Shown: positions 26,303-36,584 of the stretch, one piece after another
Layout: the number at the start of each line of letters is the position of its first letter
Numbering within the stretch: position 1 is the stretch's first letter
Origin: CAWGCA01 sp963820955
Lineage (GTDB): Bacteria; Pseudomonadota; Gammaproteobacteria; Chromatiales; Chromatiaceae
NCBI GenBank assembly: GCA_963820955.1
Contig: CAWGCA010000003.1
Location: forward strand, 62,001-126,000
DNA: 64,000 nucleotides
Reading direction: 5' to 3'
Made by a program: the position numbers and the translations under genes
Notes under the pieces: model-generated
Told to the model about the DNA's origin: nothing
Database searches by the model: none
What the model saw: the letters and a program-made list of their open reading frames with translations, nothing else

Positions 26303-26758
26303 TCAATTCGCCTCGATCGGGTAAGGTAGCCGCAACTGCGCTCCTTCACCAATTCCCTGCTGCTCGAACCAACCCCGGTTCATCTCCAGCGCGTAGAGAG
26401 CCAGCCCCCGGGATCGATGAATGACACGACCGCCATCGGGCTCCATGGATATCCAGTTGAGCAATCTGCCCTCCTGGTCAAAAAAACCCACGTCGAGCGG
26501 AACCAGGGTATCGCGCATCCAGATCGCAAGCACCCCCACCCGCGGATACACGAACAACATACCTTCATCGGGCCCCAGGCTTTCGCGTTGCATCAGTCCC
26601 TTTTGTCTCGCCGCCGGGTTAGCGGCAATTTCAACCCTTATGCGGGCTTCACCGATCCGTATATCGATCTGATCTCTGCCTTCACAACCAGTCGACAGGA
26701 GCGGGAGGAGAAGCAAAAAAACTGTCAGGAATATGGGGCGACAGCGGCTCACAAACAT
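26303..26758 (-). CDS. DUF192 family lipoprotein
   Basis: A 151-residue exported protein with an N-terminal hydrophobic segment and lipobox STGC (Cys near residue 25), then a DUF192 domain (KGLMQRESLGPDEGMLFVYP, IWMRDTLVPLDVGFFD). The role of DUF192 is unsettled. I use the ATG at 26758 because it starts the signal peptide; the longer ORF to 26818 would precede it with a polar lead. Lies between argE and argA on the opposite strand. Confidence 0.88.
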   Translation of the reverse strand: MFVSRCRPIFLTVFLLLLPLLSTGCEGRDQIDIRIGEARIRVEIAANPAARQKGLMQRESLGPDEGMLFVYPRVGVLAIWMRDTLVPLDVGFFDQEGRLLNWISMEPDGGRVIHRSRGLALYALEMNRGWFEQQGIGEGAQLRLPYPIEAN

Positions 26759-26861
26759 AGTTTCACGTCCTATGCGCTTCGGCCAGGGAGGAAACCTTAC
26801 TTTACCTACCCAGGCCATTGCGGTTTTAATTCAGGTCTCAGCCTATACGGGGGACAGTCAG

Positions 26862-28196
26862 GTGGCAAAAAAAACCACAAAAAAAGATCACGACCCTTTT
26901 GTTGAATGGTTCCGCAGCTCATCACCCTATATCCACGCTCACCGGGGTAAAACCTTCGTTATCGCCTTCGGTGGCGAAGCGGTTGCGGACCAAGACTTCG
27001 CCAGCCTGATCCACGACATCGCCCTGCTGCACGGCCTCGGCATACAGGTAGTTCTGGTGCATGGGGCACGGCCCCAGATCGAGGAACGCCTGCGGCTGCG
27101 TACTGCGCAGATGCAGGTCGTCAACGGCCTGAGAATCACCGATGATGCCGCCCTGGCCTGCGTCAAGGAGGCAGCCGGCGCGGTAAGGGTCGAAATCGAG
27201 GCCCTGCTTTCCACCAGCCTGGCCAACTCGCCGATGGCGGGGGCGGAGATCCGGGTTGCATCCGGAAACTTCGTGACAGCCCGGCCGATCGGGGTACGAG
27301 ACGGCATCGACTACTGCCATACCGGTCAGGTTCGCCGCATCGACGGGGAGCCGATTCGCAGATTGATCGAATCGGCCACTATCGCCCTGATCCCTCCCAT
27401 TGGCTATTCACCTACCGGAGAGGTCTTTAATCTCAGCGCAGCGGATGTAGCAGGATCGGTGGCCGCCGCACTCGGGGCCAACAAATTGATCTTCCTGGTC
27501 GAGGGTCCCGGACTCAAGGATGGGAAAGGCAGGGTGTTGACCAACCTCATCCCCCGGGAGCTGGAATCGATCCTGAAACGCCGTCGCGCGCTGCCGGAAG
27601 ATTTAGCACAACAACTGCGCAGTGCCGCAGAAAGCTGCCGCCGCGGGGTAAAACGCATCCATCTGCTCAGTCGCCGGATGAACGGCGCCCTGTTAAAGGA
27701 GCTGTTCACCCGGGACGGGGTGGGAACCATGCTCAGCGCGGGACATATTGAAGAGATCCGGGTCGCCCGCATCGAAGATGTCGGGGGAGTACTGGAGCTG
27801 CTCTCCCCGCTGGAAGAGCAAGGGATACTGGTGCGACGCTCGCGGGAACTGCTGGAGACCGAGATCGACCGGTTTTCGGTGGTGGAACTCGACGGCATGG
27901 TAATCGGCTGTGCCGCGCTCTACGGGTATCCCAAAGAACTTGTAGCTGAACTTGCCTGTGTGGCGATAGATCCGGATTACCGCAAAGCCGGGCGGGGCGA
28001 TCTGCTGCTGCAGCACATGGAACAGCGTGCCCGAGTAGCGGGTATGGCAAGTGTGTTCGTACTAACCACTCAGACCGCTCACTGGTTCCGGGAGCGCGGC
28101 TTCACATTATTGCCGGTTGATAGTCTGCCCGTGGCTAGGAGAAATCTTTACAACTATCAACGTAACTCCAAGGTGTTTGTCAAAGCACTCGTCTAA
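26862..28196 (+). CDS. argA: Amino-acid N-acetyltransferase (N-acetylglutamate synthase) ArgA
   Basis: First step of arginine synthesis, acetylating glutamate. The 444-residue protein has an N-terminal amino-acid-kinase domain (VVLVHGARPQIEERL) that usually binds arginine as feedback inhibitor, and a C-terminal GNAT domain from about 300 (ELACVAIDPDYRKAGRGDLL). GTG at 26862 with GGGGGACA just upstream gives the usual length; the longer reading frame to 26733 is not conserved. Confidence 0.95.
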   Translation: MAKKTTKKDHDPFVEWFRSSSPYIHAHRGKTFVIAFGGEAVADQDFASLIHDIALLHGLGIQVVLVHGARPQIEERLRLRTAQMQVVNGLRITDDAALACVKEAAGAVRVEIEALLSTSLANSPMAGAEIRVASGNFVTARPIGVRDGIDYCHTGQVRRIDGEPIRRLIESATIALIPPIGYSPTGEVFNLSAADVAGSVAAALGANKLIFLVEGPGLKDGKGRVLTNLIPRELESILKRRRALPEDLAQQLRSAAESCRRGVKRIHLLSRRMNGALLKELFTRDGVGTMLSAGHIEEIRVARIEDVGGVLELLSPLEEQGILVRRSRELLETEIDRFSVVELDGMVIGCAALYGYPKELVAELACVAIDPDYRKAGRGDLLLQHMEQRARVAGMASVFVLTTQTAHWFRERGFTLLPVDSLPVARRNLYNYQRNSKVFVKALV

Positions 28197-28522
28197 CCCC
28201 ATCGAAAGCCAGGGTCCCCTATGGGCGGTTAAAACGATACGAATACCCATCACCGGCGCTCCCATGAGACCAGAAAAGGCTTACAGAGCGCTCACTGGAT
28301 TACGACCCAAGAATTCAGCAGCGTAGCTCTTCTCCTCCTGATCGCGCGCAGGGCTGCTAAACTCCCGAAACACGCCAGACACATCAGGCACTGTTGCACC
28401 GGAGCTGGCCTTGTCGGCACGAAATTAGATTCGTCGAACCTATCCCGCACCAGTATGCGAGCGGACTATTGGTATGAAACTGTTTAGAATGAACCTGTTC
28501 TCATGCAAAAGGGAGGGAGATT
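28197..28522. other. Intergenic leader of the sucrose cluster
   Basis: 326 bases between argA and the sucrose genes with no ORF of note. It should hold the promoter of the sucrose operon, but I find no well-spaced -35/-10 pair. A strong ribosome site (GGGAGGGAG) closes it at 28511-28519. Confidence 0.4.
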
Positions 28523-30700
28523 TTGAGTTCCGAGAAACCGCAGCAGAAAAAAAGCAACGGCCTTTCCTTATGCTTGATCAGCGTACACGGCCTGATCCGG
28601 GGCGATAACCTGGAGTTGGGGCGGGATGCCGATACCGGTGGACAGACCAAATACGTGGTGGAACTGGCCAGGGCCCTGGCGAGCCAGCCGGGAGTGGACC
28701 AAGTAGATCTGTTGACGCGCCTGGTAGACGACCCCGACGTGAGCAAAGACTATGCAGTGCCCCTCGAACAAATTGGAAAAGGTGCCCGCATCGTCCGCAT
28801 TCCAGCCGGACCACCAGGCTACATCCCCAAGGAAGCCCTGTGGGATCACCTCGATGCCTTCGTCGACAATGTCATTCAGTATATCCACGAACAGACGCAT
28901 AAGCCCGACCTGCTGCACAGCCATTACGCCGACGCCGGATACGTCGGCAGTCGGCTTTCGCATGTCCTGGGCATACCATTGATCCATACCGGACATTCCC
29001 TGGGTCGTGTCAAACGAAGACGCCTGCTGGCCTCGGGGCTGAACACCGCGCAGATTGAAGAACGCTACAATATGAGCCGGCGCATCGAGGCGGAGGAGAC
29101 TACCCTGGCCTCGGCGGAACGGGTGATCACCAGCACCAACCAGGAGATCGATGAACAGTACGAACTCTATGATTATTATCAGCCGGATCAGATGCGGGTT
29201 ATCCCACCCGGAACCGACCTCACTCGTTTTCACCCACCGGAAGGCAAGGAGTGGCAGACCGGGATTGCCGCTGAGATCGGGCGTTTTCTGCGGGAACCCG
29301 AAAAGCCGATCATTCTGGCCCTCTCCCGCCCCGATGCACGCAAGAATATCTCCTCCCTGATTATTGCCTACGGTGAAGATCAGGCCCTGCAGGAGGCAGC
29401 CAACCTGGTGGTCGTCGCCGGCAACCGGGACGACATCCTGGATCTGGATACCGGCGCCCAGGAGGTGTTGTCGGAACTGCTACTATTGATTGATCGTTAC
29501 GATCTGTATGGCCGGGTAGCCTATCCGAAACACCATTCCGCGGCTGATGTCCCGCTGATCTACAGGCTCGCTGCCGTCTCCGGAGGCGTGTTCGTCAATC
29601 CTGCCCTGACCGAACCCTTTGGCCTGACTCTGATTGAGGCTGCTGCCAGCGGCCTGCCCATCGTCGCCACCGAAGACGGCGGGCCAAGAGACATTATCGA
29701 AAACTGCGGCAACGGCGTACTGGTCAACCCGCTGGACACCGAAGATATTGCCAAGGGACTGAAACAGGTCTTACTCGACTGGGAGGAATGGCAGCAAAGA
29801 TCCGTTCATGGGCTGCAAGGGTGTGCGGGAACATTACGCCTGGGAAGCCCACGCCCAGCGCTACATTGAAATGGTTCGACCCATCGTGGAGCGCACCTCG
29901 GAACCCCTGCTGCGACCTTCCACCGTTCGTCGGCCGATGCTCTATCACGACCGGGCGATCTTCACCGATCTGGATCAGAACCTGCTGGGCAACCCAGACT
30001 CCCTGCCGGATTTGATCCGGGTGATTCGCGAAAATCGAAAATGCGCCTCTTTTGGCATCGCCACCGGACGCCGCCTCGACTCCGCCCTGAAAGTGATGAA
30101 GCAGCACGGTATTCCGGAGCCAGACGTATTGATCACCAGCGCCGGCACCGCAGATCCATTACGCGCCCAAACTGACCGAAGACACCGCCTGGAACCGTCA
30201 TATCGAAAAACAGTGGACACCGCAGGTGGTGCGACGCGTTTTGGACGCACTGCCGGGACTGGTACTACAACCAAAAACCAACCAAAGTCGCTTCAAGATC
30301 AGCTACTACATCGACCCTGATAAAGCCCCCAGCCTGGAGGATATCAATCAACTGCTGCATCAGGAGGAACAGTCGGTCAATGTCATCCTCTCTTTCGGTC
30401 AGTTCCTGGATGTGCTGCCTATTCGCGCCTCCAAGGGGCTGGCTCTGCGCTACATGGCCACCAGCTGGGATATACCGCTGGAGCAAATCCTGGTGGCGGG
30501 CGGCTCCGGGGCGGACGAGGACATGATGCGCGGCAACACCCTCGCCGTGGTGGTCGGCAACCGGCATCACGAGGAGCTGTCCCAGCTGGAGGATGTGGAA
30601 CGGATCTATTTTGCGGCTGCCCCAAGGGGCGGGCGGCATTCTCGAGGCGCTGGACCATTACGACTTTTTTCGGCAGCTGCCACGTCCCGGGGGAAGGTAA
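28523..30700 (+). pseudogene. sps: Sucrose-phosphate synthase (GT4 plus HAD), three +1 frameshifts
   Basis: Makes sucrose-6-phosphate from UDP- or ADP-glucose and fructose-6-phosphate. It starts at TTG 28523 after GGGAGGGAGATT. Residues 1 to about 430 are an intact GT-B glycosyltransferase (SVHGLIRGDNLELGRDADTG, LTEPFGLTLIEAAASGLPIV). The frame then shifts by +1 near 29822, 30151 and 30626-30632; reading across them gives a HAD domain (FTDLDQNLLGNPDSLPDLI ... LVAGGSGADEDMMRG) ending at TAA 30700 in the original frame. The break leaves a possible stand-alone GT product ending at 29869. Whether the shifts are real or assembly error is not decidable here. Confidence 0.85.
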
Positions 30701-30706
30701 CAGGCG

Positions 30707-31592
30707 ATGACAACCCCTCTCCTGCTGCTATTTACCGATCTGGACCGGACCCTGCTGCCCAACGGAGCGCAGCCGGAATCGCCCTTGGCCCGCGCGCGTT
30801 TTGCTGCGCTCGTCTCCCACCCCGGGGATAACCCTGGTCTTCGTCAGCGGCAGGGACCGCGCCCTGGTGGAAAGCGCCATCGCGAACTTCCGGTTACCAA
30901 AGCCCGATTTGGTCATCAGCGACGTGGGCACCAGCATCTACGATCTGCGGAAACGGGGATTGGGTGGTCTGGCCTCTGTGGCAGGAAGAGATCGCAACCG
31001 ACTGGAACGGCTACAGCCACCAGCAAATGAGTGAACTGCTGCGCGATTTCAATGAACTGAGACTGCAGGAAGTACCGCAAGCAGAACACCTACAAATTAA
31101 GTTATTATGTCACTTTGCACGTGGACGAAAAAACCCTCGAATATCGCCCTGGAGACGCGCCTCAGGCAGCATGGTATCAACGCCAGCCTGGTCTGGAGCG
31201 TGGATGAACCGGCGGGTATCGGGCTGCTGGACGTACTGCCACTGCGGGCCACAAAGCTCCATGCAGTGGAGTTTCTGCAGACTTCGTTGAGCATCCCGCT
31301 GTCCCGCACCCTGTTCGCGGGCGACAGCGGAAACGACCTGCCGGTGCTGGCAAGCCCTGTGCCGTCGGTGCTGGTCGCCAACGCCACCCCCTTAGTGGCA
31401 ACGACTGCGATTTCAGCGGCGAAGAACGCAGGCAACCAACGGGCGATCTATCTGGCCAAAGGTAATTTTCTCGACATGAATGGAAACTACAGTGCCGGTA
31501 TTCTGGAAGGGGTGGCGCATTTCCATCCGGAACTGCTGGAGCTGTTCTCCGGCCATCCAGACAGTGGGCGAGAAGAAAAAACAACGGGATGA
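30707..31592 (+). pseudogene. spp: Sucrose-phosphate phosphatase (HAD), four +1 frameshifts
   Basis: Would dephosphorylate sucrose-6-phosphate. The ATG at 30707 begins LLLLFTDLDRTLLPNG, a HAD motif I; the frame shifts +1 near 30827, 30957, 31078 and 31142. Rejoined, the protein continues through VFVSGRDRALVESAI, DWNGYSHQQMSELL and TLFAGDSGNDLPVL (HAD motif IV) to TGA 31592, about 290 residues, a normal SPP length. No internal stop exists in the rejoined frame. Its stop overlaps the fructokinase start (ATGA). Confidence 0.82.
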
Positions 31593-32482
31593 GAAATATG
31601 GATCAGACTCCGGTCATTTTCGGCGAGGTACTGTTCGACTGTTTCGAAGACGGCAACCGGGTGCTGGGCGGCGCGCCCTTCAATGTCTCCTGGCATCTGC
31701 AGGCGTTTGGCTGTTCACCTCTGCTTGTCAGCCGGGTGGGCGATGACCCGCTGGGCAGAGAGATCCGAGATACCATGCGGCACTGGGGCCTGAGCACGGC
31801 CGGGCTGCAAAAAGACTCGGCTCACCCCACCGGTGAGGTCAAGGTCAGCCTCCAGGATGGTCAACCCAGTTACGATATCCTGGCGGATAGAGCCTATGAC
31901 CATATCCGCCCGGACGCTCTCCCACCGCTCACCCCTTCCATCATCTACCATGGCACCCTGGCGCTTAGACAACCGATGTCACGCGCCACCCTTGAGCATA
32001 TACTGCAACGGCATCCGGCGCCGGTCTTCGTGGATGTCAATCTCCGATCCCCCTGGTGGAGCAAGGATCAGCTGGCGCAACAGCTTGAGCAGGCGCGCTG
32101 GGTGAAGATCAATGACGCCGAACTGGAGATCCTGGTGGAGGGGCCCTCGAATCTGCAGGCAAAGGCCGAAAATCTGATGGAACGCCACCAGCTGGCGCTG
32201 GTGATCGTCACCCTGGGTAGTAAGGGCGCCTTCGCTCTCGATCACGCCAGCGGTATAACGCAAATCCAACCCACCGCGAAGATAGCGGTGGTGGATACCA
32301 TCGGCGCCGGCGACGCCTTCGCCTCGATCTGTATACTTGGCCTGCTGCGGAATTGGCCGCTATCTCAAATCATGGAGCGGGCCCAGCAGTTTGCCTCCCT
32401 CCTGGTCGGGCAGCGTGGGGCAACCATCAACGACCAGGGAATCTATCAGCCACTTTTTGGTCAGTGGCAACTTGCAGAATAA
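31589..32482 (+). CDS. Fructokinase, PfkB family
   Basis: Ribokinase-family sugar kinase, 297 residues, with N-terminal VLGGAPFNVSWHLQAFG, the second PfkB signature DTIGAGDAFASICI (catalytic Asp) near residue 235. In this operon context (sucrose-phosphate synthase, phosphatase, fructokinase, amylosucrase, as described in methanotrophs) it would phosphorylate fructose released from sucrose. It is coupled to the upstream gene by a 4-nt overlap. An ATG three codons later (31598) is an equal candidate start. Confidence 0.88.
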   Translation: MRNMDQTPVIFGEVLFDCFEDGNRVLGGAPFNVSWHLQAFGCSPLLVSRVGDDPLGREIRDTMRHWGLSTAGLQKDSAHPTGEVKVSLQDGQPSYDILADRAYDHIRPDALPPLTPSIIYHGTLALRQPMSRATLEHILQRHPAPVFVDVNLRSPWWSKDQLAQQLEQARWVKINDAELEILVEGPSNLQAKAENLMERHQLALVIVTLGSKGAFALDHASGITQIQPTAKIAVVDTIGAGDAFASICILGLLRNWPLSQIMERAQQFASLLVGQRGATINDQGIYQPLFGQWQLAE

Positions 32483-32496
32483 ATTAGAGAAAGATT

Positions 32497-34470
32497 ATGT
32501 ACGAGCAGGTATCCCACTCACTCCTGAACGAAATCCTAGACGAGCTGAAGCCAGACATCCGCCGGCGCAACTTACGCCATTTTTATACCCGGCTGGGAGC
32601 CAATTTCTTCGCCATTCACTCCCTGCTTCACCACTTGTATGGCCACCGTGACGACTTCAAGCAGAAAGCAATCAGGCTGGTGGAGGTGATGGCTTCGCGT
32701 TACATAGAACGCAGCGAGGAACTGGAGCAGCTCGATATTGCGAGGGAACAGGATCACAACTGGTTTCTGAGTCAAGAATGGGTAGGCATGGCTCTCTATG
32801 CCGATGGTTTTGCCTCTGACCTGAGGGGATTGAAGGATCGCATCTCCTATCTGCAGGAACTGGGCATCAGCTTGGTCCACATCATGCCAATGATGGTCTG
32901 TCCCATGGGTGCGAGTGACGGCGGCTACGCGGTCAGCGACTTTTGCGATATCGATCCGCGGGTAGGAACGCTGCAAGAACTGGAGGAATTGGCCGCCTCC
33001 ATGCGCAAACGGGGCATGCTGCTTACCCTGGACGTGGTGGTCAACCACACCTCTGATGAGCACGAGTGGGCCAGGAAGGCGCAACAGGGGGATCAGAAAT
33101 ACCAGAATTACTATTACGCCTTCCCGGACCGGGATATCCCAGATATGTTCGAAGAAACCCTGCCGGAGATCTTTCCTGAAACATCGCCGGGAAATTTCAC
33201 CTGGGATGAAGCGATGGGCAAGTGGGTAATGACGATCTTCCACAGCAACCAGTGGGACTTGAATTACAGCAATCCCAACGTCTTCATCGAGATGCTGGAT
33301 GTGATCCTTTTCTGGGCCAACCGGGGTGCCGATGTCCTCCGCCTGGATGCGGTGGCGTTTCTATGGAAAAAGATTGGCACTCAATGCCAGAACGAACAGG
33401 AGGCTCACCTGATTCTGCAGCTGCTGAAGGACTGCTGCCAAGTGACCGCGCCCGGTGTTCTGTTTATCGCTGAGGCGATCGTGGCACCGCTGGAGATCAT
33501 CAAGTACTTCGGCGAGGACGCGATTATTGCCAAAGAGTGCGAAATCGCCTACAACGCCACGTTCATGGCCCTGTTATGGGATGCGGTTGCTACCAAAAAC
33601 ACCAAGCTGTTGAACCAGGGTCTCCTTAACCTGCCCACCAAGCTCGATCGCGCAACCTGGCTCAACTATGTGCGCTGCCACGACGATATTGGCCTGGGTT
33701 TCGATAACGGCGATATCGAGCGTGCCGGCTATGACCCCATCTCCCACCGCCGTTTTCTGGTCGACTACTTCACTGGCAACTATGAAGAGTCGGAAGCGCG
33801 AGGTCAGCCCTTTGGACGCAACGCAAAGACCGGCGATGCCCGCATATCAGGCTCCCTTGCATCGCTGGTTGGCCTGGAGGCCGCGCTTGAACAGGAAAGC
33901 GATGAAGCCATAGACCGGGCGGTAAAGCTGATTCTTTTGTTGCACGGCATGATACTCTCCTTTGGAGGCATCCCCCTGCTCTATTACGGTGACGAGATCG
34001 GCACCCTCAATGACTGCAGTTTCCTGCAGGACGAAAACAAAGCGGGAGACAATCGCTGGATGCACCGACCGCGAATCGACTGGGAAATGGCGGAGCGCCG
34101 CCACCAACGGGGTTCCGTGGAACAGCAGATTTTCGACGGTTTGAAAAAAATCATTGCCGTCCGTAAAACCATACCGGCCTTTGCCGACTTCAACAATCGC
34201 GAACTGCTGGCAGTGGACAACGAGCACCTTTTCGTTTTTCTCCGCAGCCACCCGGAAAGACCCAATGACACCATTCTGGCAGTGGCGAATTTCGACTCTG
34301 CGCCGCAACATCTCGACCTCACCAACCTGGGCAACCGCGGGCAGTTTCAGTACGGCCATCTACAGGACCTGGCCAGCGGCGAGTCGCCCGCTGTGTTCAA
34401 GTCGCAGCTGGTAGTCCCGCCCTACCGTTTCTACTGGCTCACGGACCAGAGCGGCACAAGCCTCTACTGA
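32497..34470 (+). CDS. ams: Amylosucrase, GH13 subfamily 4
   Basis: Transfers glucose from sucrose to glucan or hydrolyses sucrose, releasing fructose. The 657-residue protein has the GH13 elements: DVVVNHTSDEHEW, nucleophile Asp in DVLRLDAVAFLWKK (about residue 285), acid/base Glu in FIAEAIVAP (about 328) and the VRCHDDIGLGF His-Asp pair (about 394). An N-terminal helical domain and a C-terminal beta domain match known amylosucrases. Intact, in contrast to the first two genes of the cluster. Confidence 0.93.
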   Translation: MYEQVSHSLLNEILDELKPDIRRRNLRHFYTRLGANFFAIHSLLHHLYGHRDDFKQKAIRLVEVMASRYIERSEELEQLDIAREQDHNWFLSQEWVGMALYADGFASDLRGLKDRISYLQELGISLVHIMPMMVCPMGASDGGYAVSDFCDIDPRVGTLQELEELAASMRKRGMLLTLDVVVNHTSDEHEWARKAQQGDQKYQNYYYAFPDRDIPDMFEETLPEIFPETSPGNFTWDEAMGKWVMTIFHSNQWDLNYSNPNVFIEMLDVILFWANRGADVLRLDAVAFLWKKIGTQCQNEQEAHLILQLLKDCCQVTAPGVLFIAEAIVAPLEIIKYFGEDAIIAKECEIAYNATFMALLWDAVATKNTKLLNQGLLNLPTKLDRATWLNYVRCHDDIGLGFDNGDIERAGYDPISHRRFLVDYFTGNYEESEARGQPFGRNAKTGDARISGSLASLVGLEAALEQESDEAIDRAVKLILLLHGMILSFGGIPLLYYGDEIGTLNDCSFLQDENKAGDNRWMHRPRIDWEMAERRHQRGSVEQQIFDGLKKIIAVRKTIPAFADFNNRELLAVDNEHLFVFLRSHPERPNDTILAVANFDSAPQHLDLTNLGNRGQFQYGHLQDLASGESPAVFKSQLVVPPYRFYWLTDQSGTSLY

Positions 34471-34693
34471 GAAGGGTTCTTCTCCCGTCGCGGCGAGCGG
34501 CTCGTTGATATGTCTGGTCTTAAAAAAATCGGTAATGCACCATAGCTCATCCACTCCAGGAGCCGACTAACGAATTTAAGGCGTCGGCGGATGGCCGTCG
34601 TACACAGATTCAAACGCTCACCCTTTGCGTAGCAAAGGTTTTCCACCGTCAACGCACCGTTTTAAGTCGTAAAAGAAATCCGCTCCGCACTAC

Positions 34694-34710
34694 AGCACCA
34701 TAACAGTGCA
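34694..34710. promoter_or_regulatory. Candidate NtrC-binding site upstream of urtA
   Basis: GCAC-CATAACA-GTGC matches the NtrC core GCAC-N7-GTGC. It lies about 65-80 bases upstream of a sigma-54 promoter in the 377-base gap before the urea transporter. A looser half-site TGCACCA occurs at 34536. The function fits; binding is inferred. Confidence 0.55.
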
Positions 34711-34772
34711 TCAATCCATCGGCACCAAACAGGCTTTCAAATAACAGTCTGATTAATTTTGCTTTTTTATTC

Positions 34773-34788
34773 TGGCACACATCGTGCT
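34773..34788 (+). promoter_or_regulatory. Sigma-54 (-24/-12) promoter of urtA
   Basis: TGGCACACATCGTGCT has GG and GC exactly 10 bases apart and matches the RpoN consensus TGGCAC-N5-TTGC at all but one base. It lies 60 bases upstream of the urtA start and downstream of an NtrC-like site, as expected for nitrogen-limited expression of urea uptake. Confidence 0.7.
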
Positions 34789-34847
34789 GCAAAGAGCTGT
34801 CAAAACACAAACCAACAATCTTCAACAGCAAGACGGAAGCCAACTAC

Positions 34848-36149
34848 ATGAACAGATCCAAAAGCAGACTCAAAGCATCCATTCTCGGCCTAACTACCGC
34901 TGTCACCCTGACGGCTACAACATTTGCCAGTGCAGCGGATACCATCAAGGTCGGCATTCTTCACTCGCTCTCCGGCACCATGGCAATCAGCGAAACCACG
35001 CTGAAAGACACTATGGTGATGTTGATCGAAGAGCAGAACAAGAAAGGTGGACTGTTAGGAAAACAACTGGAAGCGGTGGTGGTGGACCCGGCATCAAACT
35101 GGCCTCTTTTCGCCGAAAAGGCCCGGGAATTGTTGAGTCAGCACAAGGTTGCCGCCATTTTCGGTAACTGGACGTCAGTATCACGCAAATCGGTACTACC
35201 GGTCGTTGAGGAGATGAATGGACTGCTCTTTTACCCGGTTCAATACGAAGGCGAAGAGTCTTCCAAGAATGTTTTCTACACCGGAGCTGCGCCCAACCAG
35301 CAAGCCATTCCCGCCGTTGACTACCTGATGAACGATATCGGCGTAAAACGCTGGGTTCTGGCAGGGACTGACTATGTCTATCCCCGCACCACCAACAAGA
35401 TCCTGGAGGCCTATCTCAAGGCCAAGGGTGTCGCAGAAAAGGATATCATGATCAACTACACCCCCTTTGGTCACTCTGATTGGCAGTCCATCGTATCTGA
35501 AATCAAGAAATTCGGCTCAACAGGTGTAAAAACCGCTGTCGTATCCACGATCAACGGTGACGCCAACGTACCCTTTTATAAAGAGCTTGGTAACCAGGGT
35601 ATTTCCGCAGAGGATATTCCTGTCGTCGCCTTTTCGGTGGGTGAAGAAGAGCTCTCTGGCATAGATACCAAACCGCTGGTTGGCCATCTGGCCGCATGGA
35701 ACTATTTCATGAGTGTGGATGCAGAATCCAACGAGGCCTTTATAGAATCCTGGCAGAAGTTTATCAAAAATGAGAAACGGGTAACCAACGATCCAATGGA
35801 AGCCCACTACATCGGATTCAATATGTGGTTGAAGGCGGTTGAGAAGGCCGGAACCACAGATTCTGATGCAGTCCAAGAGGCGATCATAGGTATAGCCGTC
35901 CCCAATCTAACGGGTGGTTTCTCCGCCATGATGCCTAACCATCACATCACTAAGCCTGTATTGATTGGTGAGATTCAGGAAGACGGTCAGTTTGAAGTAG
36001 TCTGGCAGACCACCGGCCTGGTTGCGGGTGACGCATGGTCGGACTATCTGCCTGGTTCCAAAGACATCATCGCCGACTGGAGAGCACCTATGTCCTGCGG
36101 TAACTACAATGTAAAAACCGCTAAATGCTCCGGCCAGAATTTCGAGTAA
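34848..36149 (+). CDS. urtA: Urea ABC transporter substrate-binding protein UrtA
   Basis: Periplasmic urea-binding component. The 433-residue protein has a signal peptide (about 1-28, cleavage after FASA), then the Leu/Ile/Val-binding-type fold with the UrtA hallmarks (KVGILHSLSGTMAISETTLK, GNWTSVSRKSVLPVVEE, EGEESSKNVFYTGAAPNQQ). It is first in urtABCDE and followed by a terminator, which would make it more abundant than the membrane parts. Confidence 0.96.
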   Translation: MNRSKSRLKASILGLTTAVTLTATTFASAADTIKVGILHSLSGTMAISETTLKDTMVMLIEEQNKKGGLLGKQLEAVVVDPASNWPLFAEKARELLSQHKVAAIFGNWTSVSRKSVLPVVEEMNGLLFYPVQYEGEESSKNVFYTGAAPNQQAIPAVDYLMNDIGVKRWVLAGTDYVYPRTTNKILEAYLKAKGVAEKDIMINYTPFGHSDWQSIVSEIKKFGSTGVKTAVVSTINGDANVPFYKELGNQGISAEDIPVVAFSVGEEELSGIDTKPLVGHLAAWNYFMSVDAESNEAFIESWQKFIKNEKRVTNDPMEAHYIGFNMWLKAVEKAGTTDSDAVQEAIIGIAVPNLTGGFSAMMPNHHITKPVLIGEIQEDGQFEVVWQTTGLVAGDAWSDYLPGSKDIIADWRAPMSCGNYNVKTAKCSGQNFE

Positions 36150-36187
36150 TCGTAATCAACCTGAGCTAGTTAGTAATTCACCCTTTG

Positions 36188-36214
36188 GGCCGGCCCTGTC
36201 GGGTCGGCCTTTTT
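36188..36214 (+). terminator. Terminator/attenuator after urtA
   Basis: Hairpin GGCCGGCCC-TGTC-GGGTCGGCC followed by TTTTT, 39 bases after the urtA stop. Partial read-through to urtB would set the usual excess of binding protein. Confidence 0.8.
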
Positions 36215-36584
36215 CCCACAGGGAAACTGTTTCACTCTACTGCGCGGAGCGCAGCGCTGACTTTACTTTAAGCAACATGTCAGGGGTGTGCCATGGGCAC
36301 AGGACATAGCAACTGCCGGTTCTTTGACCAGCATGATTCACTTTATAGACCCTGCGATAAAGAAATACGTTGAAATCGCCAATCCGTCAGAGGTTCCTTA
36401 GATCAATGGATAGCCGATATTTTCTAAAACCAGGCGCCGCCAGTTACGCTTCTGCAGGCAAGACTTTGGATCTCCTGTCGGCGGAATACGCGGCAACGAC
36501 TATCAATCAGGCAAGCAAAGCTTCGACTGCCTGCCCATTTTTTATTAAAGAAACCTCTTGACCACCAACATAGAAACGATACCA
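36215..36584. other. Gap between urtA and urtB
   Basis: About 370 bases with no supported gene. A 63-codon ORF in it has no family match or ribosome site. No further sigma-54 site with correct spacing was found, so urtB onward may depend on read-through or on a promoter I cannot see. Confidence 0.4.

Noticed and set aside
36215..36584. Second sigma-54 promoter before urtB
   Set aside because: The best GG/GC pair near 36295 has 11 bases between rather than 10.
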